From assembly GCA_018296165.2 (NCBI GenBank), contig JACKQL020000019.1, positions 620,001-684,000 on the forward strand: 64,000 nucleotides of DNA, in the 5' to 3' direction. A model generated the notes under the pieces. The model saw nothing but the letters and a program-made list of their open reading frames with translations, was not told the DNA's origin and made no database searches. This DNA is from Termitomyces sp. T153 (Eukaryota; Basidiomycota; Agaricomycetes; Agaricales; Lyophyllaceae). The translations under genes were made by a program, and so were the position numbers. Shown piece by piece: positions 47,331 through 57,500 of this stretch (its first letter is position 1; every line of letters begins with the position of its first letter).

Positions 47331-48224
47331 ACTTTCCAGTAGTAATTTGCTGGATCATTGACTGCTCATCATGAGAGGAGAGCTTAGAGGGATGGCTGCT
47401 GTTTTCCTTTCCAAACCAGTTAGCATACTATACCTGGGCTTTGAACAAGCACCTGGCATGTTCCTACATCAAATGTGTGATATCACAAACACTGATGATA
47501 CTACTCAATCAGTCATTCAGATGAAGCATTGTTTATATGAGATACATATAGCAAACAAATGACAAGATAATTTCAACAGCTATGTCAATGTCACCTTGAT
47601 TAAGATTTATATATATCCAGACATACAATACTAGGCACATTGTACAGCAGTATCATATGTCTGTAAAGAACAATTAACCCTAGATAGATTTTCATTGACA
47701 TACCAAAAATCAAGACATATATACTTGAAAAAGTCTAACAAAATAAGTAGGCATGCAAAGAAAAAAGAAAAAAGAAAAAAGGTAAAAGAAAAAAACCTAA
47801 GAGTTAGATAGAGGGGTTAAAATAGTCAAAACTTGGTGAGCAAGAGAAGGCCCCAAAATATTCAATCACATGGCTTCATTTTTTGTATACCAGAAAGTGT
47901 GAGTAAAACCTCACAAACAACCTCATACACTCAACGCATTATGGAAACTCAGCCATCATTGTCAGGTGTCACAGTCACACATTACACTTGGGTTCATTTT
48001 GTGGGTACCAAAACAGTGTGAACAAAATATTATCACACCTCTGCAGCTCATTGCATGATACTTGTATTTCTGACTTATTAGTGTTGTAGGATTAGTGAGG
48101 GAATTGGCCAACAAAGCAACCCTGATTTTCTTGAAGCTGTGACAAAGCTATGGCTAACAATATGTACTAAAATGTCCAAGAAAGGAATAGAAAGGAAAAC
48201 ATGAAAGAGTCCAAGAAAAAGTGA
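47331..48224. other. CpG-poor debris with an A-rich stretch
   Basis: Holds an A/G-rich run at about 47757-47800 and short repeats near 47860 and 47960 (CTTCATTTT, GTACCA, GTGAGTAAAACC) that recur at 53580-53660. No gene. Confidence 0.4.
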
Positions 48225-48520
48225 TCAAAAGAAGATAAAGGATGAGGTGGGATGTGAAAAAAGTAGTAAGGATACTAGTACCAAAAAGTATGGTTAAGGT
48301 ATCAAGAGTCATTGATCTATACTAGTCATAAGCTTACTGTGAAGAATGAAGCTTCTATTCAGAAAATTCCTTATTAGCATGTTCACTTTTTATCTGCTGT
48401 GTGATTAACTTGTTCACTTTTTATCTGCTGTGTGTGATGAGATGACAACCCCTTAATGAAGGAAATGTGAAACATACTTCTTGGAGTAGTGATGCAAAAA
48501 GAACCAGAATAGATAGCAAC
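48225..48520 (+). repeat. Direct repeat D, left copy
   Basis: About 300 bases matching 53130-53400 in the same orientation (TTGTTCACTTTTTATCTGCT, CTTATATACTAG-like and GATGCAAAAAGAACCAGAAT). The block containing TGTTCACTTTTTATCTGCTG is itself duplicated within this copy. The pair brackets 4.6 kb that includes a gag-like remnant, so old LTRs are likely. Confidence 0.65.
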
Positions 48521-49819
48521 TGAGATGACAATCACTACTCTGCAAAGGATGTTAGGCTGTCATGTTCTTTGTACTTTATTTTATGTCTTTAGTAAATTAA
48601 CTGAAATGTTACAGGTCTCAACAGAATATCCATGTAGATTCTGTGGCCAGTCAAGTATCAATAGAGCCTGTCATTTATGCATTGTTAGTGGAAAGGCAGT
48701 TTCTAACTGTCCACATGCATACAAGTTTTGGATTATTTCAGCATCAAGATATCCAGTCAGAAGCAAAGATTTTCAGTCAAAAGCCTTGCATCAATGTTCC
48801 TATTGCATGAAAATTCTGCAATGATGTCTGTTGGAAGTACAATCTCAAGTGTCATTTGCAGGAACACCATCCATCTTGGGAGTCAATTCTGGGTGCAAAG
48901 GATTCTGACAAATTTTTGGCCAAGATAACTACTACTTCAGAGGAAGAATCAAAACTTGACATTCCAGAGGAGTTTATTGGTCCTCCTCTTAATACAGAAA
49001 GCATATATAATGTATGACAATCACATTATCTGCCACAGATCCACAATGCTCATGGTGACTCTCTTCACTGACCTCAACAATTACAGCAGCATCCAGACCT
49101 TCAATCTATACCTATCTCCTTCCCAGCTCCACAAACATCACAATATTTGTACTCCAATGATGTATTTCATTGATATCTGATAATCCATATATATATATAT
49201 TATTGCCTACTCTAAACATACACATTTGACACTGTTGTCAGAGATGTCAGAATGTCATCCATCATTGCAAGGTTATGCAAAATCCTGCTGTAATCCTGCT
49301 GCTCTGGATGCCATGATATTGCTATGATGTGTCTGCTATAATTAGTCCAAATTAGGAATGAGATCTCATGTCCCACATTGTCTGATCCCACACCACTTGA
49401 AGTGATCTGTAATGATGCAAGCTTTTTCTTATGCTAAACAACAAATAAGGAGAATGACTTCATTCCAGGTAGAAGATCCTCAACATTGTCTACTTTTGAC
49501 CATCTCCCTGCTAGAATGTCCTTATCTTGGAATGCCTGTATTTCTGTATTGCTTTGAGGTCTTCTACTTTGGAAGAATAATTAAGTAAAGGATTGTCATG
49601 GTCAGATAACTAGTCCCCCTTATCAAATGGCCAAAATTCCCCATGCTAGCTCCTCATAACTGATTTTACAAGAGGTTGATTCAGATGCTCCTATAAAATT
49701 TATTCAAACTTAATGATGTCAAATGGCATCTTGACTTGAATGTTTCTCTATAAAGCTTGTGACCACCATGCCATGATAAATCAAGAAAAGGAGGGTTTGA
49801 CCAAGCATGTCATGGTATG
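48521..49819. other. CpG-poor interior of a decayed element
   Basis: A plus-strand frame at 48525-48824 contains closely spaced cysteines (CRFCGQ, CHLCIVSGK, CSYCMKI) but I cannot assign it to a family. The remainder is featureless, with an (AT)n run near 49187-49200. Confidence 0.35.
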
Positions 49820-50979
49820 TGTCAGTTTCCACTGACCACAGGGGCTCAGCTACACTGGGAAAATCCTTATTAGGTGGATGTGATATCCTGCACTGATAAC
49901 TTGGCATTTGGAGAAGGTCTAGACATTGGGGACTTGTGAGGATAAGCAATGGAGAGTGACCCAAACAAGTCCAGGGTGGTCCAGAGAGGTTTGAGATGAG
50001 TTGTGGGGAAGGGGTTGGACTTGATGGGGTGCCAGGTCCAAGTCCAGAAGTGAGTATTGAAGGTGCAGGGTAAGCAGAGGCTACATGAGTGATGGGAGTG
50101 GGTTGGAGCTTGATGAAGGGATCAACAGATATTGATGGGTTTTGGGGCCAAGCAAATAGCAAAGTCCAGAGTTGGTTGAAAGAATGTTTGAAGGTCATAA
50201 CTGTAGGCACAGAATTTGTAAAGGCATTAAGGTTGGGAGGACTTTGAACATGATAATGGAAACAGAGTTGAATGAGACAAGATAGAGTTGAGATAAGATT
50301 GAGACAAGAACAAAAATAGATTCAAGCAGAGGTACAAAACAATAACAAAAATGATAATGGAACTGGAGACAAGACAGGACTGGGAGACTGAGATAAGACT
50401 AGGAGACTGAGAGAAAGGGAAATGTAACACAGAACACAAAACATGAGACAGAAACAATCAGACCATAGATAACATTAAGCAATATCAAGACTGGAGTATG
50501 GGATGCTACTCTATGACTTATATACTGACTACTGGAGAGCTCTGGGGGACAGCAGGTCTGGCAGCAGGACTCATCAGAGCCATGCAGAGTTGAAGGGTGT
50601 CAGTTGTGATCAGAGGACAGGCCACAGTGATATTCTGATGGGATCAGTCAAGAATACAGGCTGTCCTGGGGTTGTCATGATGCTCTGGAGTCAGTTGGGT
50701 AAACCAGGGTGATGAGCTGGTGATGTATGCCAGAGTCAAGAACAGTGGGGGAGGGTCCCAGGGGCTCAGGAGAGTTAGGGGAAGTGTTGATAGCTGTGGG
50801 GAAGGCATCAGAGTTAGCCAGGAGGCTGTCAGGGTTTGCTGGAGAAGTGTCAGAGTTACCTGGAGTAGGCATTGTGGGTTGACAAAGGTTGGGGGATGTT
50901 TGAGGGGGTGCTGGAGGTAACTCCAGAGGAGCAGGGTGGCTGGAAACAAGGTCAGGGGTCCAGGGACCAAGTTGTGACA
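49820..50979 (+). mobile_element. Old solo LTR with GTATG target-site duplication
   Basis: 1160 bases starting TGTCAGTTTCCACTG and ending AAGTTGTGACA, flanked by GTATG at 49815-49819 and 50980-50984. Same family as the LTR at 44863-45799. Where that copy has CG this one usually has TG or CA (for example GATGCGATGTCCTG there, GATGTGATATCCTG here). The copy is about 220 bases longer, so indels separate the two. No internal region. Confidence 0.9.
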
Positions 50980-50984
50980 GTATG

Positions 50985-51500
50985 GGTATGCAGGAAGATA
51001 GGAACCAATATAGTGTGATCTAGGCAGCCAAAGTATTGCATGACCCATTGATCAGGTTTGGCATTGCTTCACTGTGAGGGCTGAAAAAGTCCATGCTGAG
51101 CTGACTCATTGCTGGTAAGATGGAATTTCACACTCCAAAGGGCCTGTCTGGGTATGGGGGAGGATTAGAGTCATGGGGGACCTTGGCTGGGAGGACTGGG
51201 CCAGTGAAAGATCCAGACCATGGAAGATTATGATTGATTGCACCACCATTGTAGAAATTCTGGAAAGCATTGCTGAGTGTAGAATGGTTCTAGTCATTGG
51301 AGCAGTATATTAATGGCAGATGGGTTTGTGATTTACATGGGAAGTAGTATGAATTCTGATGGGATCAAATTGTAGTAAAGTGGCTATGAGGTGTAACTAG
51401 CATACCTGAAAAGGTATCAGGCAGAGTACCTATTGAATATGTCCATAATTACCACTCCTTACTGTACTGCAGAGCTAGGTCACAGTTTGCTCATCATAAT
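50985..51500 (+). repeat. Dispersed repeat family R, copy 2
   Basis: Matches 18945-19490 over most of its length (TAAAGTGGCTATGAGGTGTA, TGTCCATAATTACCACT) and 53930-54115 in the last 180 bases. CpG-poor. It starts right beside the old solo LTR, which therefore inserted at or in it. Confidence 0.7.
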
Positions 51501-51714
51501 GTATGTCATGTTAAAATAGCTCCTTAAGAAAATAAGAAGTTTCCTCCTCCTCCTCTCTATAATGCTTTCAATGTGACCTGATAAATTGGGTTTTCCAACA
51601 GATGCTGAGGAGATGAAGGAAGGGGAGGAGCTGCCTCAGCATCAAGCACTGATGAAAAAATAGGGGCCTTGCTTCTATTAGAATCCCATACAAAGCACAT
51701 CTAAACCTCTAGTT
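51501..51714. other. Short CpG-poor gap with a TCC-rich stretch
   Basis: TTTCCTCCTCCTCCTC near 51539; no gene. Confidence 0.4.
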
Positions 51715-53107
51715 TTATGTCATCATTCCATGTAATGATCTTCTCACTCCTGAACTTTTGAGTGACTGAGGACCTTGTAATCCCATGTTGACAGCTCTAA
51801 TTAGCACTACTAAATGTGGCTTGGTATTGTTGTCTTCTGAGGTTAAGTTTTTTGAAACATTCTTGACATCTCTAGCCTTATGGGCACTATTGCATTCACA
51901 ACAGATATGATGACAATGACCCCCTGAACATGGATTGGACATACATATTCCCAAGTTCCAGTTTTGACAAATAGTTGATTTGCATTCCCAAGGAGTGAAC
52001 TGAGGCAGATCACTTTCTTTTGTACCTGCCACAGAAGTTGTAAAGTCAAGTAACAGAGCCAAGAAAGATATGTAGAGCTCATTGATATTATTCATATGTA
52101 ACAGGCTACAGGCATAACAATCCTGCATGTTGGTGTTGAAGCAAATCACAGTAGATGTACCATTGGAAATACTATGGCAGAAGTCCACAATATGACTCCT
52201 AATACTTATGAGTTCATCCTGCTGGGGCAAGTAGAAAAGCAGAACTTCATCCACCTATACATCAAAGGTATGCATCTAGTCAGATTCAGAGCAAACTAGT
52301 TGCTTAGTTGTAGCATGATCTCTTTTAATGAGTGAAAAGCCCTCCATAAAGTCTTTGGGTTTGTCATTGTAGTTATACCCCTTATTAAAAGTCACATAAA
52401 GTTTTTCAAAGTCCACATAATAGTTGAGGATGACCAACTTCCACATGGCTCATGAGATTGGGTCTGCAGAAGCATTGGTTGGTGGGTCTTTTTCAGCAGT
52501 CATGCTTGGGAAAGAGTGATGAGACCATCAATAACCTTCTCCTTTGCATATTCATGACACAATTCCCAGGTTGTCAAGAGATGAGGATCATCTGAAAGTT
52601 TTCCTTGCCATTCTGTCAATTGCAAGAGCCAGAGTAAGAACTGACTGAGGGATGAATAAATGCAATGAGGATGTCTTCGGCTCACCAAAGATTTTAGCAA
52701 GATGGTCAAGACTGATAAATGACAATGGAACAGGTGAAGCAAGAGCATGTTCCAGTCTGGCTTGTAATGCTTCCCAAGCTGCCATCTCAACCACTCAAGC
52801 ATGAGAATTCCTGGCCTCTGGCCTGTCCTCCTTCTTGTTCATCTTGCAGAGATCTTTTACAAGACCCAGGGTTTGGTTGTCTCTGGGCTTCAGCTGCATT
52901 GAGCCCAAGTTCCTTAAAGAGCCTGGATAACATCAGGGTTTGTTTCCCATTGATAGTCTCATCAATAAGTTTCTGACATTTAGAACAAACATTCTTAGCA
53001 TGATTAACTTCACACTTGGCTTCCTCAGAATTTTGTGGGCCACATTCATCAGCATCAGGTTGTGAGTGGGAATCAATTGTTTGAGAACCCTCTACATGTT
53101 GGATCAT
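51715..53107 (-). pseudogene. Gag-like retroelement remnant with a cysteine/histidine cluster
   Basis: Several minus-strand frames (53107-52787, 52802-52500, 52254-51715) read consecutively as one decayed protein. The latter part holds ICQNWNLGICMSNPCSGGHC and HHICCEC, spaced like the zinc-binding segment of Agaricomycete retroelement gag-like proteins. Frames are interrupted by stops. The assignment to a retroelement rests on that cluster, on the bracketing direct repeats and on low CpG; the exact family is not known. Confidence 0.5.
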
Positions 53108-53129
53108 AAAGGATAGAGTTTTTATGACA

Positions 53130-53400
53130 AGGTAATGGGTAATAAAATGTGCAAAAAGTATGGCTAGGAGATAAGAATTCTTGTCCTGAAAAGAATGGTT
53201 AATGTATCAAGTCATCAATTTATACTAGCCATGAGCTTACTATAAAGAACAAAGCTTGCTATTTGGAAAACTTCCTATCAGCTTGTTCACTTTTTATCTG
53301 CTGTGTATGATGAGATGACAACTCATCAACTGAAAGAACTGTGAAACAGACTTCTTGAGATGCAAAAAGAACCAGAATAAATGGCAAAAAAATGTCAGAC
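53130..53400 (+). repeat. Direct repeat D, right copy
   Basis: Counterpart of 48225-48520 in the same orientation, with one instead of two copies of the TTGTTCACTTTTTATCTGCT segment. Confidence 0.65.
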
Positions 53401-53929
53401 CATTGCATGTAGCATGAATGAATATGAGACATTAGACCCTACTTTTTCCAGCTCAGCATCTGCCAAAACAATGGCACTGAGCTAGAAACAGTCATTAGTT
53501 TTGGTAACCTGCTATCCACATGGAGGCCTCTGAAAATGTTCCTTATCCCTGGAACCCATGTTTACACATTGACCCCATCACTTACTCATTGTCACATGCC
53601 ACAATCACATAATCATGTGGCTTCATTTTTTTTTGTACCAGAAATTGTGAGTAAAACCTTGTCTACATAAAAGTAGACCTCAGAACCTGCTGAGCAATCA
53701 ACTAAATCCACTGACACTCCATGTCCCACAAATCCTCTGAATTCCCCTCCTTCAACCATCAACCATCAATCCCTTCCTCCTCAAGACCCCCCTCCTTTCC
53801 TATGCCATGTCCCCTTGCATGAGACAATACACAGAGAATATACTTTACTGTAATGCCCGGGTGAGGTATAGTGAGTGATATACAAAATCTTTGAGGTGAT
53901 AATCTTGTTTGGCACCCTCAGAAGCATGG
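53401..53929. other. CpG-poor debris at the right end of the transposon block
   Basis: Contains a second example of the CTTCATTTT..GTACCAGAA..GTGAGTAAAACC motif seen at 47860. No gene. Confidence 0.4.
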
Positions 53930-54115
53930 CATGTTAATGGCAGATAGTAGGGAACTTCTGTGAGGGCTGTATGAACTCTAACAGGATCGAACTGTCATAA
54001 AATGGCTATGGGGCGTAACTGGCAGGCTTCAAAAGGCTTCGGGCCGGAGTACCTTAAGAGTGTCCGTAAATCACACCTGTACATACTGTGGGGGACGACA
54101 TAGCGCCCAGCCCCA
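53930..54115 (+). repeat. Dispersed repeat family R, copy 3 (CpG-retaining)
   Basis: Matches the 3' parts of copies 1 and 2 but keeps CG at many sites: ATGGGGCGTAACTGG, GGGCCGGAGTACC, TGTCCGTAAATC. The others have GAGGTGTAACTGG, GCCAGAGAA and TGTCCATAATT. An A-rich tail follows at 54126-54162. Confidence 0.75.
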
Positions 54116-54559
54116 ATGTTCCTCGAAAAATAATAAAGGATATAAACAAAAAAAAAAACATAAAACATGTGTATACATCAATAATCATGGAGTGGAATGA
54201 CTGCCTGGGATGTTGATATGGCAGTGTTGATGACATTATTGATGGTGTCGTAACACACCGGCAGCCTTCCTCATATGTAGACCTTACATCGAAGGTAGAT
54301 AAAAGAATCATTATTCAAAGATATTGCCAGTGGCAGGCATTGGGAAAATCCAAGCTAATTAGACATATCAAGGTGGAGGTGCCTAGCCTGAACTGATGTG
54401 GAGGGAATCCTCAATGAACCTCAGGGCGTCAACGTGGGAGTCTAGGAGATTGATTGACACATTTCGATTAGCGCTTGCTTATATTGCGTCCATGTGCTGC
54501 GACGCTTCATCATCGGCGCTGGTGAGAATTTCCCTTCAACCATCATCTCGCAACTCCTC
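54116..54559. other. A-rich tail of repeat R and upstream region of the JmjC gene
   Basis: CG returns here. Holds the probable promoter of the JmjC gene. An ATG at 54492 opens a short frame that does not join the JmjC frame by any obvious splice. Confidence 0.4.
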
Positions 54560-57500
54560 ATGGGCATAGAAGAGCGCAGGAAGCAACTTATGGCTCGCGG
54601 CAGAAAGACGATATGGGGAGACCGACAAACAACTCATATAGCTGGGACACGCGACAATTCCAATACATTGTGTAACTGCCCAGCAGAGTTCTCGGTGTCC
54701 GCACCGATTGCTCAATTGAATCACATAACCAACGTTAGTTTGCCTTTCGATACCTATCGACGGCTTTCGACTCGTGGATGGACCCTGGAGGAACTCCTCA
54801 AACAAGGCAAACGATTCCGTCCGGTTTCTCGCGTCCCTCTCAAGTCGGCTAAGAGAACTGTCATTAATTTTGAAGAAAATGGGATTCCTCATATCATATC
54901 CGGCTTTCACCAGGACTCTAACTGGCCAAAAGAACGTTTTAATGTGAACTGGTTGAAAAATCACGGGCCTAAGGGTATGTCCTTCCAATGTAACGTTTCA
55001 ATCAAACTTGTTCAAATGGTTTTCTAGAAATTTCTGTTCGGAATGTCTATGATTCCACCGACAAAACTATGCCTCTGGACGATTTTATTGAGCAGTCCCG
55101 GCGCATAGCTCCAACATTCGCATCGTTGAAAGGTGAAATTTTCGTCGTCGGTATCTTTGCGTCTTCTGAAGGGTATACATAGAAAAGGAGAGATTCTATG
55201 GTGAAGACCTGGAGTGTCCTAAAGAATGGGTTGAGTGGCTCCGAAGTTCTGACACTATTCCTTTCTTTCTATTACCAGGAAATGATGAGGATCTGTTGGT
55301 TCGTCGTCTTGTCATGTGTAATTCCCGTAGCGCCTGAGAAATCTAGCAGCCGCATCACGTTGATTCTCTGAAGTGCCATATCGGGGTCGGAGATACTTTT
55401 ACCCCGTGTCACAAAGATCTCTGTGCTTCATCTACCCATAACCTCATGTGCTATGCAGAGGAAAACGGATCATCATTCTGGTTCATGACTGAGGGCAGGG
55501 TCGCTGCCGACGCTTCGAAATACTTTGAAGACTTGAAACAAAAGATGGGTCACAAGGATCACGTTCTCACTGTCCAACAGCTTGCCAAAGCACCCTTCGT
55601 CATATATGTTGCTGAACAGAAGTTGGGAGACCTTGTCCTGGTTCCACCTCGCAGCTGTCATCAGATTGTGAATTCTGCAGGTCTCACTATCAAAACGTCG
55701 TGGTCGCGGATGACCTTCAAAGGACTTGAAACCGCTTATTATCATGAATTGCCCATGTACCGCAGGTATTGCTCGCTTTTACCTTTCGAATCCCGTGTGA
55801 TCCTCAGCATGATCATTTTTTAGAGTTTGTTGGCCAGAAAAATATCGCATCAAATCCCTTATCTACCTTGCTCTCCTAAAGAGAAAGGAAGCCTTAGCTT
55901 CATTGACACGCAATCACAAAAGAGATCAGGCTGTGCTAACACAGCAGAAGGACAAAAAACTGATATCTACGACCGAACAATTACTTAAATTATTCGGCTC
56001 CGTTCTTCTCGAAGAATCTCCTCCACCAGAGCGCCATCTTCAGTGTCTGCAGTCTAATACCCCTGGTTCCTTGAATACCTCGTCCGCCGTCACTGTCCAG
56101 CTCACTTGTGACTTTTGTGGTGCAGATATTTTTCAAAGCTTTTTCGAGTGTCTCAAGTGTGTCCTTCGCCGGGAAACCAGCCAGAGTTTGGCGGTAAAAC
56201 ACGGTGACGGTCTTGTCATTTGCCCTGGATGTTACATCGAAGGCAGGAGTTGCAAATGTGGTGATATGTACCCGGTTCAATGTCGCCCCTTCCAAGAACT
56301 TCTTACTGTTCGTAATCAAGTGGCGGATTTACTGTCCAGGTTTAAAACTACTCCGATTCCCAAATATGAGGATACGTAAGTGAACACTTTCATAGCGTTC
56401 TTCAATAATTAACATTTGATATGCAGAAAATTCAATTTTGCGATGCGAACATTCAGAGCAGCTTGCCTGTTGCAGGATATGCGTACGAAATCTAAAGTTA
56501 GTTTGAGGTCATTATACATAATCCAGCAATTTGATACATGCTTATCTTTCAGGAAGAAGAAAAGATCTGCTCTGCATGCACGGTTGGCTCTGTTCCTGCT
56601 ATTGTACTCAATTGCAAGAAATGTCACCGGGGAAGATGTTTTCCCCATATCTTGGCATTGCAAAACCTTCATGCTGCTGATGCTATTCTGATCCACTTCT
56701 CCCACTCATCTCATGAAGCGCACAACCTTTCACATGGTAGCTCATTACAGAAACACAGAGAAGGCAGGGACCTTTTCTTTCACACTCAACGACTTGGTTT
56801 CAAGCCGGATCCCACACAGCAACGTGTTCATCTTGTCGAGCAATATCGAAGATGCCTGCCTCGCAAATCAGCCTTTGTGCAAGCAGGTTGGTATGATGTT
56901 CAAGCTATGCTTGTGAGTACAAAAGTGAGGTCTAGCCGTATTCTATTATCGAAGATATTGTAGATGAATACTGAGACCGAAAAGACTCGCGCGGAGATTT
57001 CACAAGATCTGGCTGAAGGGAATCGATCACCCTTGCAGTCGTCATCTCCCCTCACAGTTCTAGACAGCGATAGTCCTCTTTCTATTCCGTTGGACCTCTC
57101 GGATCCTACTATTCAGACGACAAGTGGTACGGTGACGTCTACGTTGAAACGTAAACGCCAAATTCTGGATTTTGTTGCTGTACCCCACCAGCCACATAAG
57201 ATCATAATGATTCAAAAGCCAACTTCCATCACTACCGAGCCTGACTCCACTCATCATGGAGAAGTGATTTCTGGTGTCCAGGTACGTTGATCGAGATTCA
57301 TTATTCTCGAACTTACCTCAGTGTTCTGCTATAGTCATCTGGTAACGGCTTATCAGCTCCGAACTCCAAGGTGGTCTACAGAGGTCGAGATCAGGACGGG
57401 GAAACCATGCAAAAGCGATTGTGTGGTCCTTCTATTTCGTCTGTCACGAGAGCAAACAGGAATTCGTCACAGAGTCCAGCCTCTGGGACAATAGCTCCTT

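Noticed and set aside
16460..54100. Classic RIP as seen in Neurospora
   Set aside because: The changes visible between paired copies fall at CG sites, not generally at CA, and base composition is TG/CA-rich rather than strongly AT-rich.
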